A DNA stretch of 64,000 bases from Streptomyces zaomyceticus (GCF_014656215.1 NZ_BNBZ01000006.1:62001-126000); one strand, 5' to 3'; positions 49,495 to 58,264 are shown, numbered from the stretch's first letter. The notes: generated by a model from the letters alone, not told the origin. Made by a program: numbers and translations.

Positions 49495-50211
49495 TCAGGC
49501 GGGGAACCGCTCCCGGAAGGCCTCCGCGTCCCACGTACCGCCCAGGGCCGGGCCCAGCCAGCCGCCCGCCGCCGCCCGGAACTCCGTCGGGCCGAGCGCG
49601 CCCGATCCCTCCGGCACGGCCCCGAGGAGCGGCGCGTCCGCCGACTCCGGCAGGTCCGCCAGATTGCAGCGCATCGCCAGATCCGGTGCGTCCGGCCAGC
49701 TGCCGATCACCACACCCAGCTGTTCGATCCCGCGTGCCCGCAGTGCCTCCGCCGTCAGGGCCGTCGAGTTGAGCGTGCCCAGACCGGCCGGGACGACCAC
49801 GAGGACCGGGGCGCCGAGCAGCGCCGCCGCGTCCGCGAGCGTGCCGCCCTCCTCGTCGAAGCGGACGAGCAGCCCGCCCGCCCCCTCCACGAGCACCAGG
49901 TCGTACTCGGCGGCCAGCTTCCGGGCCGCCTCGGCGACCTGCCCGGGCCCGACCGGGGCGAGACCGGCCCGCAGGGCCGCCGTACCCGGCGCCAGCGGCT
50001 CCGGGAAGCGGCCCAGTTCGGCGGAGCCCGCGGCTCCCGAGAGCCGGACGACCTCGTCGGCGTCGCCGCGCTCGTCCGGTCCGACGCCCGTCTGCGCGGG
50101 CTTCAGGACGGCGACCGACCGGCCGGCCGCCGTGGCCACGGCGGCCACCGCCGCGGTCACCACCGTCTTGCCGATCTCCGTGCCCGTACCGCTGACGACG
50201 AGGATTCCCAC
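49495..50211 (-). CDS. bioD: dethiobiotin synthetase
   Basis: 238 residues from ATG 50211. The P-loop variant is GTGTEIGKTVVTAAV (8-22), followed by AVLKPAQTGV and the LVEGAGGLLVRFDEEG region that binds DAPA. It closes the ureido ring of dethiobiotin from DAPA, CO2 and ATP. It lies 17 bases after bioA in the bioB-bioA-bioD transcript. Confidence 0.95.
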   Translation of the reverse strand: MGILVVSGTGTEIGKTVVTAAVAAVATAAGRSVAVLKPAQTGVGPDERGDADEVVRLSGAAGSAELGRFPEPLAPGTAALRAGLAPVGPGQVAEAARKLAAEYDLVLVEGAGGLLVRFDEEGGTLADAAALLGAPVLVVVPAGLGTLNSTALTAEALRARGIEQLGVVIGSWPDAPDLAMRCNLADLPESADAPLLGAVPEGSGALGPTEFRAAAGGWLGPALGGTWDAEAFRERFPA

Positions 50212-50228
50212 TGTTCCAGTCCTTCCGT

Positions 50229-51518
50229 TCAGCCCGCTGCCGCCGCCGCGCCCACCGCGGCGCAGATCCGGGCCAGGTCCGCGTCACCCGTCACGTACGG
50301 CGGCATCGTGTAGATCAGGTCGCGGAACGGGCGCAGCCACACGCCCTCCCGGACCGCCGCGCGCGTCGCCGCCGCCATGTCGACCGGGTGGTCGAGCTGT
50401 ACGACGCCGATCGCGCCGGACACCCGTACCTCGCGGACGCCCGGGAGCCCGGCGACGGGGGCGAGCCCCTCCCGCAGTCCCGTCTCGATCCGCTTGACCT
50501 CGACCTGCCAGTCCTGGGAGAGGAGCAGGTCGATCGAGGCGAGGGCCACCGCGGAGGCCAGCGGGTTCCCCATGAAGGTCGGCCCGTGCGCCAGGACCGG
50601 GACCTCGCCCTGAGAGATCCCGTCGGCGACCCGGCTCGTGCAGAGCGTCGCCGCCATCGACAGATAGCCGCCCGTCAGCGCCTTGCCCACGCACATCACA
50701 TCGGGGGAGACCCCCACCTGGTCGGCGGCGAACAGCGTGCCCGTGCGCCCGAACCCGGTGGCGATCTCGTCGAAGACCAGCAGCACGTCGTGCGCGTCGC
50801 AGGCCTCGCGCAGCACCCGCAGGTACTCCGGGTCGTGGAAGCGCATCCCGCCCGCGCCCTGCACCACCGGCTCCACGATCACGGCGGCCAGCTCGTGCGC
50901 GTGGCTCCCGATCTCGGTCCGCAGCAGGTCGGCGTACGACTCCTCGTACGCGGCCGGCGGGGCGTCCACGAACACCTGCCGCTGGAGCACCCCGGTCCAC
51001 AGCTCGTGCATCCCGCCCTGCGGGTCGCACACGGACATGGGCTGCCAGGTGTCCCCGTGGTAGCCGCCGCGCCAGGTGAGCATCCGCTGCTTCTCGGGAC
51101 GGCCGAGCGAGCGCCAGTACTGCAGACACATCTTGACCGCGACCTCGACGGACACGGAGCCCGAGTCGCTGAGGAAGACGTGCCGCAGCGGCTCGGGGGT
51201 GATCTCGACGAGCCGGGCGGCGAGCCTGACGGCCGGCTCGTGGGTGAGTCCGCCGAACATGACGTGGCTCATCCGGTCCAGCTGGCCGCGCACCGCCTCG
51301 TTGAGCACGGGGTGGTTGTAGCCGTGGATCGCCGACCACCAGGAGGACATGCCGTCGATCAACTCGTCCCGCCCCTCGGCGGGTTCGGCGAGGCGAAGGC
51401 GCACGCCGGACGCGGACTCGACGACCAGCGGGTCCGTACGGCCCGGCATGGGGCCGTACGGATGCCAGACGTGGGCCCGGTCGAGAGCGATGAGCTCGTC
51501 GTTCCCCACGGCCGTCAC
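50229..51518 (-). CDS. bioA: adenosylmethionine-8-amino-7-oxononanoate aminotransferase
   Basis: 429 residues from GTG 51518, whose start overlaps the bioB stop (GTGA). Class III aminotransferase: HVWHPYGPM at the N-terminus, [25 protein letters not shown] and the PLP lysine in [12 protein letters not shown]. It transaminates KAPA to DAPA with SAM as donor. The frame is open far upstream inside bioB, which is a shadow. Confidence 0.96.
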   Translation of the reverse strand: MTAVGNDELIALDRAHVWHPYGPMPGRTDPLVVESASGVRLRLAEPAEGRDELIDGMSSWWSAIHGYNHPVLNEAVRGQLDRMSHVMFGGLTHEPAVRLAARLVEITPEPLRHVFLSDSGSVSVEVAVKMCLQYWRSLGRPEKQRMLTWRGGYHGDTWQPMSVCDPQGGMHELWTGVLQRQVFVDAPPAAYEESYADLLRTEIGSHAHELAAVIVEPVVQGAGGMRFHDPEYLRVLREACDAHDVLLVFDEIATGFGRTGTLFAADQVGVSPDVMCVGKALTGGYLSMAATLCTSRVADGISQGEVPVLAHGPTFMGNPLASAVALASIDLLLSQDWQVEVKRIETGLREGLAPVAGLPGVREVRVSGAIGVVQLDHPVDMAAATRAAVREGVWLRPFRDLIYTMPPYVTGDADLARICAAVGAAAAAG

Positions 51519-52768
51519 GCGTTCGGGGCGAGGTCCGTACCGGCACCTCGGCGGCGCACCGCGACCAGGTCCGTCCGGGCCTGGTTCGCCGCGGCCTCGG
51601 CGGACTCCGCCGGCTCGGGAACCGGGGCGTGGCCGCCGCACGGCCCGCAGCCGCCGCCCGCCTCGGTGTGCGAACCGCAGCCCGCGCCCTCGGCCGAGGC
51701 GTCCGAGCCGCAGCCCGCCGACGCCTGCGAGCCGCAGCCGCCGCCCGCCGCGGCGAGCGCGTCCGCACGGTGCTTCGGCAGCGTGGTCGTGCCCGCGCCC
51801 TCCACCTCGAAGCCCGCGTCCGCGATCATGTCCAGGTCGGCCTGACCGGCCTGGCCCTCGCTCGTCAGGTAGTCGCCGAGGAAGATCGAGTTCGCGATGT
51901 TCAGCGCGAGGGGCTGCATCGAGCGCAGGTGCACCTCGCGGCCGCCCGCGATCCGGACCTCGACGTCGGGGCAGACGAACCGCACCATGGCCAGGATCCG
52001 CAGGCAGCGCTGCGGGGTGAGGTTCCACTCCTTGGCGAGCGGCGTCCCCTCGAAGGGGATGAGGAAGTTGACGGGCACCGAGTCGGAGTCCAGCTCGCGC
52101 AGCGCGTAGACGACGTCGACGAGGTCCTCGTCGGTCTCGCCCATGCCCGCGATCAGGCCCGAGCAGGCCGAGAGACCGGCGGCGTGCGCCTTCTGCACGG
52201 TGTCCACCCGGTCGGCGTACGTGTGGGTCTTGGTGATCCCCTCGTACGTCGCCTCGGAGGTGTTCAGGTTGTGGTTGTACGCGTCGGCGCCGGCGTCCTT
52301 CAGCCGCTCCGCCTGGCCGTCCGAGAGCAGTCCCAGACAGGCGCACACCTCGACGCCCTCGTTCTGCTCCTTGATGGCCTCGATGGTCCTGCCGACCCGC
52401 TCGACGTCCCGGTCCGTCGGGCCGCGGCCGCTCGCGACCAGACAGACCCGCTTCGCCCCGCCCGCGACACCGGCCGCGGCGGCCTGGGAGGCCTCGTCCG
52501 GCTTCAGCCAGGTGTACTTGAGGATCTCGGCCTTGGAGCCGAGGCGCTGCGAGCAGTACGAGCAGTCCTCGGGGCACAGCCCCGACTTCAGGTTCACCAG
52601 GTAGTTGAGCTTCACCCGGCGCCCGAACCACTGACGGCGCACCTTGCCGGCCGCCGCCACCACATCGAGCAGTTCGTCGTCGGAGGTCGCCAGGACGGCG
52701 AGCGCTTCTTCACGGGTCGGCAGCTCGCGCCGCAGCCCCTTCTCCACCAGCGTGTTCAGCAGGTCCAT
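51515..52768 (-). CDS. bioB: biotin synthase with cysteine-rich C-terminal tail
   Basis: 417 residues from ATG 52768. The radical SAM cluster motif is CPEDCSYC (C65, C69, C72), and the [13 protein letters not shown] and IPFEGTPLA blocks of BioB follow. It inserts sulfur into dethiobiotin using a 2Fe-2S cluster. A typical BioB has about 346 residues; here about 75 extra C-terminal residues are Gly/Ala/Ser-rich with five Cys (345, 353, 364, 374, 377) in GCGS and CGPC contexts. First gene of bioBAD, divergent from bioF. Confidence 0.95.
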   Translation of the reverse strand: MDLLNTLVEKGLRRELPTREEALAVLATSDDELLDVVAAAGKVRRQWFGRRVKLNYLVNLKSGLCPEDCSYCSQRLGSKAEILKYTWLKPDEASQAAAAGVAGGAKRVCLVASGRGPTDRDVERVGRTIEAIKEQNEGVEVCACLGLLSDGQAERLKDAGADAYNHNLNTSEATYEGITKTHTYADRVDTVQKAHAAGLSACSGLIAGMGETDEDLVDVVYALRELDSDSVPVNFLIPFEGTPLAKEWNLTPQRCLRILAMVRFVCPDVEVRIAGGREVHLRSMQPLALNIANSIFLGDYLTSEGQAGQADLDMIADAGFEVEGAGTTTLPKHRADALAAAGGGCGSQASAGCGSDASAEGAGCGSHTEAGGGCGPCGGHAPVPEPAESAEAAANQARTDLVAVRRRGAGTDLAPNA

Positions 52769-52839
52769 AACCGCTGATCCTTGCCTACCGCCCGCCCCGG
52801 GGCCAAGGAGGATCCGAACAAACGCCGCCGATAGAGGTG

Positions 52840-52856
52840 TGTGGATGACCACATCC
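52840..52856. promoter_or_regulatory. overlapping dyads between bioB and bioF
   Basis: TGTGG-ATGA-CCACA (52840-52853) and GGATG-ACCA-CATCC (52843-52856) overlap in the middle of the 143-base gap between the divergent biotin genes. The location fits an operator for a biotin regulator, but the sequence does not match the BirA or BioQ sites I know. Confidence 0.4.
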
Positions 52857-52911
52857 CGACCTCGGCACGCTCCGGTTAGGGTCTGTGCGCTGCCTACAAA
52901 AGGATCGCCGC

Positions 52912-54099
52912 ATGCCACAGGCCGACGAGGCACGGGCCGCGGGCCCGCGCCGGACCGCGTTCGACTGGACCGACACCGAGGCACGCCGCCGGGCGGAGGC
53001 CGGTCTGGTCCGTACGCTGCGGCCCCGGGCGGCCGAGTCGGAGCTGCTCGACCTGGCGAGCAACGACTACCTCGGACTCACCCGCCGACCGGAGGTCACC
53101 GAGGCGGCGGCCGAGGCGGCGAGGCGCTGGGGCGCCGGTTCCACCGGCTCACGGCTCGTCACCGGCACCACCCGGCTGCACACCCGCCTGGAGCGCGAAC
53201 TCGCCGACTTCTGCGGTTTCGAAGCGGCCCTCGTCTTCTCCTCCGGCTACACCGCCAACCTGGCGGCGCTCACCGCGCTCGGCGGCCGGGACGCCCTCGT
53301 CGTCTCGGACGCCTCCAACCACGCGTCGATCGTGGACGGCTGCCGCCTCGCGCGCGCCGAGACGGCCGTCGTCCCGCACACCGACCCCGAGGCCGTACGG
53401 AAGACCCTCGACGCGCACCCCGGGCGGCGCGCGCTGGTCGTCAGCGACTCCGTGTTCTCCGTCGACGGGGACAAGGCCCCGCTGCCGGAGCTCGCCGAGG
53501 CCTGCCGCGCCCACGGCGCCGGGCTCGTCGTGGACGACGCCCACGGCCTCGGCGTCCTCGGCGAAGGGGGCCGGGGCGCCCTCCACGAGGCCGGGCTCGC
53601 CGGCGACGAGGACGTCGTCGCCACCCTGACCCTCTCGAAGTCCCTCGGCAGCCAGGGCGGTGCCGTCCTCGGCCCGGCCCGGGTCGTGGAGCACCTGGTG
53701 AACGCGGCCCGCACCTTCATCTTCGACACCGGGCTCGCCCCCGCGGCGGCGGGCGGCGCGCTCGCGAGCCTGCGTCTGATGGTGGCGGAACCGGGCCTCG
53801 CCGAGCGGGCCCGTACCGTCGCCACCACCCTGCACCGGCTGCTCACGGACGCGGGTCTCACGGCGGCGCGGCCCGACGCGGCCGTCGTCTCGGTGCGCGC
53901 ACCCTCCCCCGAGGCGGCGCTGCGGTGGGCGGCGGACTGCCGTGAGCAGGGTCTGGCGGTGGGCTGCTTCCGGCCTCCGTCCGTACCCGACGGCATCTCG
54001 CGGCTGCGACTCACGGCCCGCGCCGATCTGACGGACGCGCAGATCGAGCGGGCGGTGGAGACGATTCTGCGTACCGCGCCCGCCGCCCGGCAGGGTTGA
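52912..54099 (+). CDS. bioF: 8-amino-7-oxononanoate synthase
   Basis: 395 residues from ATG 52912 with AAGGA upstream; an in-frame ATG 27 bases earlier is less likely. Alpha-oxoamine synthase family: [38 protein letters not shown] and the PLP lysine K243 in [11 protein letters not shown]. It condenses pimeloyl thioester with alanine, the first ring-forming step. It is divergent from bioBAD rather than in the same operon. Confidence 0.95.
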   Translation: MPQADEARAAGPRRTAFDWTDTEARRRAEAGLVRTLRPRAAESELLDLASNDYLGLTRRPEVTEAAAEAARRWGAGSTGSRLVTGTTRLHTRLERELADFCGFEAALVFSSGYTANLAALTALGGRDALVVSDASNHASIVDGCRLARAETAVVPHTDPEAVRKTLDAHPGRRALVVSDSVFSVDGDKAPLPELAEACRAHGAGLVVDDAHGLGVLGEGGRGALHEAGLAGDEDVVATLTLSKSLGSQGGAVLGPARVVEHLVNAARTFIFDTGLAPAAAGGALASLRLMVAEPGLAERARTVATTLHRLLTDAGLTAARPDAAVVSVRAPSPEAALRWAADCREQGLAVGCFRPPSVPDGISRLRLTARADLTDAQIERAVETILRTAPAARQG

Positions 54100-54261
54100 C
54101 GAGCGGCCCAAGAGCGTTTCCGGGCAGCAGAGTTCACCGCTTCGGGCGACAGATGGGGACATATCTTGGTGGAACGCCGCACGGCGCGGCACGATCGGTG
54201 GCACTCTGACGCGAAGCGCAATCCGGGGCAGTGGCCCCGGCGGGAAAGGGACAGCGTCGCC

Positions 54262-54699
54262 ATGGCAGATCACCAGGAAGCAACCCTCACGCTGCCGAGC
54301 GAACCCGCCTCGGTCCCCACGGCCCGGAGGTACGTCGCGGAGGTCCTCACCGGCTGGGGTCTCGACGACGCCGCGGACTTCGCCGACGCGATCCGTCTGA
54401 TCGTCTCCGAGCTGGCCACCAACGCCGTTCTGCACACGCTCGGCCAGTCGCCCACGTTCACGGTCGACGTACGGCTGGAACGCGAGGAGCGGCTGCACAT
54501 CGGTGTGACCGACAGTCATCCGCGCCGTCCGCGCCGCCTCCCGGCGGCGGTCCAGCAGGACAACGGTCGCGGCATGGTCATCATCCGCGTCCTCGCGGCG
54601 GAGGCCGGTGGCCGGCTCTCGGTCACCCCGACCGCGGACGGCGGCAAGACGGTCTGGATCACCCTGCCGTGGAGCGTGGCTCACGTCGCGAGCCTCTGA
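54262..54699 (+). CDS. anti-sigma-factor-like ATP-binding protein (HATPase_c_2)
   Basis: 145 residues from ATG 54262; in-frame GTG and other starts exist upstream to 54166. HATPase_c_2 (RsbW-like): the N box is IRLIVSELATNAVLHT, the G1 area VTDSHP and the G2 area DNGRGMVIIRVLA. Streptomyces carries dozens of these, mostly regulators of sigma factors or partners of SpoIIE-type phosphatases. The partner is not in the window. Confidence 0.85.
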   Translation: MADHQEATLTLPSEPASVPTARRYVAEVLTGWGLDDAADFADAIRLIVSELATNAVLHTLGQSPTFTVDVRLEREERLHIGVTDSHPRRPRRLPAAVQQDNGRGMVIIRVLAAEAGGRLSVTPTADGGKTVWITLPWSVAHVASL

Positions 54700-54787
54700 C
54701 GGGCCCGGAGGCGCGGGGCCGGGCGGGGTCCCAGGGGTACGGCGGCGCCACCGCACCCCTCACGAACGAACCGCTACCGCCGCCTGA

Positions 54788-55264
54788 TCAGCGGACGCGG
54801 CCGTAGTAGACCTTCGACGACCAGATCTTGTCGAGCTTCACCCAGGAACCCGTCTTGGGCGAATGCCAGATCTTGCCGCTGCCGGCGTAGATGCCCACGT
54901 GGTAGACCCTTCCACCGGAGTGGAAGAAGACCAGATCCCCCTTCTGTCTGGTCGAGGCCGAGATGTGCCGGGTCTTGTTGTACTGCTGCTGCGCGGTGCG
55001 GGGCAGCGACTTGCCCGCCTTCTTGTACGCGTAGAGCGTCAGCCCGGAGCAGTCGAACCTGGAGGGTCCGGTGCTTCCGTACCGGTACGGGGCTCCCTTC
55101 TTGGACGCGGCGACGCTCAGTGCCTTGTTCGCGTGCGTGGTGGCTGCCTGGGCCTCCGATGCCGCACCTGGTGCGAACAGCGTGCCGCCGACGGCGGCGA
55201 GGGTGAGAGCCGAGACGGCTCCGGCCCGGGACAGCAGGGACGGGACATGCATCTGCGCGGTCAT
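54788..55264 (-). CDS. secreted NlpC/P60 (C40) cell-wall hydrolase
   Basis: 158 residues from ATG 55264 with GAAGGG 6 bases upstream. The signal peptide covers about 1-42 (LSALTLAAVGGTLFAPGAAS is its core) and ends near AQA. The NlpC/P60 catalytic residues are Cys72 (FDCSGLTLYAY), His122 (RVYHVGIYAG) and His134 (KIWHSPKT). It should cleave D-Glu-gamma-linked peptide bonds in peptidoglycan. A ydaO-type riboswitch occupies its leader, linking expression to c-di-AMP. Confidence 0.92.
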   Translation of the reverse strand: MTAQMHVPSLLSRAGAVSALTLAAVGGTLFAPGAASEAQAATTHANKALSVAASKKGAPYRYGSTGPSRFDCSGLTLYAYKKAGKSLPRTAQQQYNKTRHISASTRQKGDLVFFHSGGRVYHVGIYAGSGKIWHSPKTGSWVKLDKIWSSKVYYGRVR

Positions 55265-55270
55265 GCGCAA

Positions 55271-55395
55271 CCCTTCGTCAGCCGCCTGCGAAGGATGACC
55301 TGTCGGGTTCGGGCTGGCGAAGATGCCCGGCCGCTGACGCGGCTTCACCCCAAGGGACTGTCCCGCTGTCGAAACAGCGCTTCAGCCCCGTAAAA
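55271..55395 (-). ncRNA. ydaO/yuaA (c-di-AMP) riboswitch
   Basis: The 5' leader of the NlpC/P60 gene contains the conserved pieces of this riboswitch in order on the minus strand: GGGGCTGAAGCG (around 55388), GGGACAGTCCCTTGGGGTGAA (as GGGACAG and CTTGGGGTGAA, 55362-55343), AGCCCGAACCCGACAGGTCA (around 55313-55294) and TTCGCAGGCGGCTGACG near the end. ydaO elements control Rpf and P60 wall hydrolases in Streptomyces, switching them off at high c-di-AMP. Its edges are approximate. Confidence 0.88.
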
Positions 55396-55788
55396 ATCGG
55401 GTCCTCCACTCCTGCCGATCCACTCCTGTCGACCAGACGTCCGGGACAGCGGCAGGACTCGGCGTCCGCCCGGACCGCCCCGCCGCGGCGGCGGGGGCTT
55501 GTCGTCGACAGGGATCTTGACCCACACCGGGGTCGAAATCCGAGCTGAAACGGCGATATGTGAGGCTCCTCACGACTGATCCATTCGGGTGGACAGGAAG
55601 CCTTTGTGATCTTCGAAGGGGTGGCGGACGAGCCCCGCACCAGCAGCGGAACGCCCCATTCCGCCAAATGCGTACACCTGTTGTGCAACTCACCCGGCAT
55701 AAATGTCGACTCGTCGACTACGCCGTACGGGGGAGCGAATCTGCGGTGTGCGTCGGCCGTCCGGACCTCGACACGACACGCGGGAATG
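55396..55788. other. non-coding stretch upstream of the riboswitch
   Basis: About 390 bases with no gene I can support. It should hold the promoter of the NlpC/P60 gene. Visible elements are GTGAGG-ct-CCTCAC (55560-55573, a 14-bp dyad), GTCGAC-tc-GTCGAC (55705-55718), and the repeated GGCAGGAGTGGA-like motif on the minus strand near 55410. Short open frames (for example 55345-55527, minus strand) look incidental. Confidence 0.55.
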
Positions 55789-56094
55789 TCAACTCGGCCG
55801 GGTGTGGGGGACGGTGACGCGGCCGGTCCTGCGCTCCCCGTCCAACACCCGCAGGGCGCGCGCCAACGTGTCCGCGTGCACCTCGCTCTCGCCCCGCACA
55901 TGCATGAGCGTCAGGGCTTCGAGGAGCGCCTCGGCGCGCCCCACCAGCGCCTGTGCCGCACGCAGCGCTCCATAGGTATGCGTGCTCCTGGATGGATTGA
56001 TCTTCCCAAGGAGGTCGACGACTTCGAGGTAGGCGTCGACGAGTTCACCCTCCGCGCGGGTCAGCGCGGGCAGCGGCGGCAACTCGGGAACCAC
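55789..56094 (-). CDS. small helical hypothetical protein downstream of clpP-like gene
   Basis: 101 residues from GTG 56094, 7 bases after the ClpP-like stop, so in the same operon. The protein is mostly alpha-helical (ALTRAEGELVDAYLEVVDLL, THTYGALRAAQALVGRAEAL) with no known motif, signal or membrane helix. Its constant position behind the ClpP-like gene suggests a partner or adaptor role, which is an inference. Confidence 0.6.
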   Translation of the reverse strand: MVPELPPLPALTRAEGELVDAYLEVVDLLGKINPSRSTHTYGALRAAQALVGRAEALLEALTLMHVRGESEVHADTLARALRVLDGERRTGRVTVPHTRPS

Positions 56095-56101
56095 GGCCGG
56101 C

Positions 56102-56725
56102 TCACCGCGCCGCGCCGCCGGAGGTCGCGCCCCGGCTCGTGATGACGTGGTCCACCAGGCCGTACGCGACCGCCGCCGGCGCGTCCAGGACCGTGAGGCG
56201 GTCGAGGTCGGCGTCGATCCGCTCCGCGGTCTGCCCCGTGGCCTCGGTGAGCATCCCCGCCAGCAGGGCGCGGAGCCGGAGCATCTCCCGGGCCTGGAGG
56301 TCGAGGTCGCTGAGCTGACCCCGTGTCGGCTCGTCGGCGGCGGGCTGCTGGAGCGTGATCCGGGAGCCGGGGAGGGCCATCCGCTTGCCGGGGGTGCCGG
56401 CGGCGAGCAGGACGGCGGCGGTCGACGCGGCCTGGCCCAGGCAGGCGGTCTCCACGTCGCAGTGCAGCGAGCGGATCGTGTCGTAGATCGCGGTCATGGC
56501 GGTGAGGGAGCCGCCGGGGGAGTTGATGTAGAGCGAGACGTCCTGGTCCGGTGCCGCGTGGTCCAGGTGGAGGAGCTGGGCGACCACGTCGTTGGCCGAG
56601 GTCTCGTCGATCGGCGTCCCGAGGAAGACGATCCGGGATTCGAGGAGCTTCGAGTAGGGGTCGAGGGTCCGGGTTCCGTAGCTGGTGCGCTCCGTGAACG
56701 AGGGCAGGACGTAACGAGCATCCAT
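56102..56725 (-). CDS. ClpP-like protein with His-to-Gln change in the triad
   Basis: 207 residues from ATG 56725 ([13 protein letters not shown]). Fold and motifs are those of Clp[18 protein letters not shown], then [14 protein letters not shown] with Ser101. The catalytic His (MIHQP in active ClpP) is Gln126 (RITLQQP), at the right spacing of 25 from Ser101, and Asp175 (DADLDR) is kept. It should be proteolytically weak or dead, like ClpR-type subunits, and may form mixed rings. It is divergent from an orphan Phd antitoxin with a shared 58-base regulatory gap. Confidence 0.85.
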   Translation of the reverse strand: MDARYVLPSFTERTSYGTRTLDPYSKLLESRIVFLGTPIDETSANDVVAQLLHLDHAAPDQDVSLYINSPGGSLTAMTAIYDTIRSLHCDVETACLGQAASTAAVLLAAGTPGKRMALPGSRITLQQPAADEPTRGQLSDLDLQAREMLRLRALLAGMLTEATGQTAERIDADLDRLTVLDAPAAVAYGLVDHVITSRGATSGGAAR

Positions 56726-56740
56726 GGCGGGTACCTCCAT

Positions 56741-56776
56741 CTGTAAAAAATGTACAGGACGTACAGCCCGTAAGAT
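56741..56776. promoter_or_regulatory. Phd/YefM-type operator and promoter
   Basis: Half-sites CTGTA (56741-56745), TGTACAG (56751-56757) and GTACAG (56761-56766) form the dyads CTGTA-N7-TACAG and TGTAC-N5-GTACA. TGTACA is the core recognised by YefM antitoxins. A -10-like TAAGAT (56771-56776) ends 7 bases before the phd ATG, so phd is probably leaderless. Confidence 0.7.
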
Positions 56777-56783
56777 GGGGAGC

Positions 56784-57062
56784 ATGACCTACGAGATCCC
56801 GGTGACGCAAGCGCGGGCTGAGCTCGCGGACCTCATCAACCGCGTCGTCTACGGCGGTGAGCGCGTCGTCGTCACCCGCCACGGGAAGCCGCTCGTCGCC
56901 CTGGTCTCCGCCGCTGACCTGGAAGAACTCGAGGCTGCCGAGAAGCCCGCCGACGAGCATGTGATCAGCTCGGTCTCCGGTCTCCACGCGCTCGACTCCG
57001 CTACCGGCGAACAGCCCCGCTTCGGCCTGGCCGCCCGCCACCGCGAGCCCGGCATCTCCTAG
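56784..57062 (+). CDS. Phd/YefM family antitoxin (orphan)
   Basis: 92 residues from ATG 56784 ([16 protein letters not shown]); ATG 56775 is in frame. The N-terminal Phd fold is complete ([24 protein letters not shown]) and should bind DNA as a dimer. The C-terminal part (from about 55) is the usual unstructured toxin-binding segment but ends differently (RHREPGIS). No toxin gene is downstream; the next gene is convergent. It is divergent from the ClpP-like operon and may regulate both. Confidence 0.85.
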   Translation: MTYEIPVTQARAELADLINRVVYGGERVVVTRHGKPLVALVSAADLEELEAAEKPADEHVISSVSGLHALDSATGEQPRFGLAARHREPGIS

Positions 57063-57077
57063 GTCGCGCACGGAAAA

Positions 57078-57115
57078 GCCGCGTACCCCCGTCCGCTACA
57101 GCGGGGGCACGCGGC
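57078..57115. terminator. bidirectional terminator between phd and the YhgE-like gene
   Basis: GCCGCGT/ACGCGGC (57078-57084 with 57109-57115) and CCCCCG/CGGGGG (57086-57091 with 57102-57107) form a 13-bp stem with one internal mismatch and a 10-base loop between convergent genes. Confidence 0.8.
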
Positions 57116-57150
57116 CGTCTTCTCGCGCGTACGGACCAGGTGGCCCGGAC

Positions 57151-58158
57151 TCAGCCCGCGCGCGCCGGAACAGGGGCCGCCGCGGTCACCGGCTCCACGG
57201 CTTCCGGGCGCCTCCGCCGGGAGCCCAGCACGATCGCCGTGACGCCGGCCGCCGCCCAGAGCGACAGGACGAGCAGCGGTCCGCCCGCCGCCGCGCCCTC
57301 GAAGGAGGAGACGGAACGCAGGGCCGAGCCCGCGGCGCCCGGCGGCAGCCACCGGCCGATGGCGCCGACGGCGGTCGGCAGGAGCTCCGGAGCGCTCGAC
57401 ACCCCGGAGAAGGGGTTCCCGAGCAGGATCATCAACAGCGCTCCGAGCCCGAGACCCGGCTTGCCGACGAGGGCCGCGAGCCCCGCGAACGTCGAGCCGA
57501 TCGCCAGGACGGTGAGGCCCAGCACCCCTGCCTCGGCCCACCAGTTGCCGCCGAGCGCGTCGAGCCAGCTGTGGGCGAGGGCCGTGCCGACGACGCCCGC
57601 GAGCGCGGCGGCCCCGGCGAGGGCCGCCACCGCGCGCCCGCCGCGCAGACCGAGCAGGGTCGTGACGACGCCCGCCGCCGCTCCGGCGAGGGCGAGCGGC
57701 AGCAGGCTGGAGGCGAGCACGGCTCCGCGCGGGTCGCCCGCCGGGGCGGCGACCACGTCGGTGACGGAGACCTTCGTGCCCTCCGGGGCCTGCGCCGTCA
57801 CGGCCTCCCGCAGCAGTCCGGCCACCACGGGGCTCGCCGCCGAGGCGGTCAGGAGCTCCGTGCCGCCGGGGGTCACGACCACCGCTCCGTATACATGCCG
57901 GTCCTCTATCGCGGCACGGGCCGCGGCCTCGTTCTCGTAGCGGTGGACCTCGAAGGACCCCTCGTGCCGGGCGAATCCCTGCTCCAGGGCGGTGACCACC
58001 GTGGCGGGGCCCGCGACGCCGATCGGCAGGTCGCGGGGTGCCGTCCGTGCGGCCGGCCACGCGAAGGCCCAGAGGGTCAGGGCGACGACGAAGGGGATCA
58101 GCACCATCACCGCGATGGTCCTGCGCCCCGCGTCTGCGGCGGTGGCGTTGGCGGACAT
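57151..58158 (-). CDS. YhgE/ABC-2-like membrane protein
   Basis: 335 residues from ATG 58158. One N-terminal helix (VMVLIPFVVALTLWAFAW), a 120-residue exposed domain (DLPIGVAGPATVVTALEQG), then five more helices in the C-terminal half, including LGLGALLMILLGNPFSGVSS. This is the layout of YhgE/Pip and ABC-2-type permease proteins without an ATPase. It lies divergent from a TetR regulator, which suggests inducible export or envelope stress control. Confidence 0.75.
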   Translation of the reverse strand: MSANATAADAGRRTIAVMVLIPFVVALTLWAFAWPAARTAPRDLPIGVAGPATVVTALEQGFARHEGSFEVHRYENEAAARAAIEDRHVYGAVVVTPGGTELLTASAASPVVAGLLREAVTAQAPEGTKVSVTDVVAAPAGDPRGAVLASSLLPLALAGAAAGVVTTLLGLRGGRAVAALAGAAALAGVVGTALAHSWLDALGGNWWAEAGVLGLTVLAIGSTFAGLAALVGKPGLGLGALLMILLGNPFSGVSSAPELLPTAVGAIGRWLPPGAAGSALRSVSSFEGAAAGGPLLVLSLWAAAGVTAIVLGSRRRRPEAVEPVTAAAPVPARAG

Positions 58159-58228
58159 GGCGTCCTCGATTCAAAGAGAAGGATCGTTCGTTTTTATCTG
58201 GACCTCACTGTCCTTCGGGTGTCGGAAG

Positions 58229-58264
58229 TTGTCAAGAATGAATATTCGTTTTAGGTTCGGGGCA
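58229..58264 (+). promoter_or_regulatory. leaderless TetR promoter with overlapping operator
   Basis: TTGTCA (58229-58234) and TAGGTT (58252-58257) are 17 bases apart. The start codon lies 6 bases after the -10, so the message is probably leaderless. AATGAAT-ATTCGTT (58237-58250), a 14-bp dyad with a single mismatch, fills the spacer and is the likely autoregulatory operator. Confidence 0.65.

Noticed and set aside
51519..52631. Extension of bioA upstream through bioB
   Set aside because: The encoded sequence is a frame-shifted reading of bioB. The GTG at 51518 fits the BioA N-terminus.
55278..55901. 207-codon minus-strand open frame across the NlpC/P60 leader
   Set aside because: It crosses the ydaO riboswitch, overlaps two real genes and is not protein-like in the riboswitch part.
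57063..57150. Toxin gene downstream of phd
   Set aside because: The gap holds only a strong terminator stem. The next gene is convergent and encodes a large membrane protein, not a toxin.
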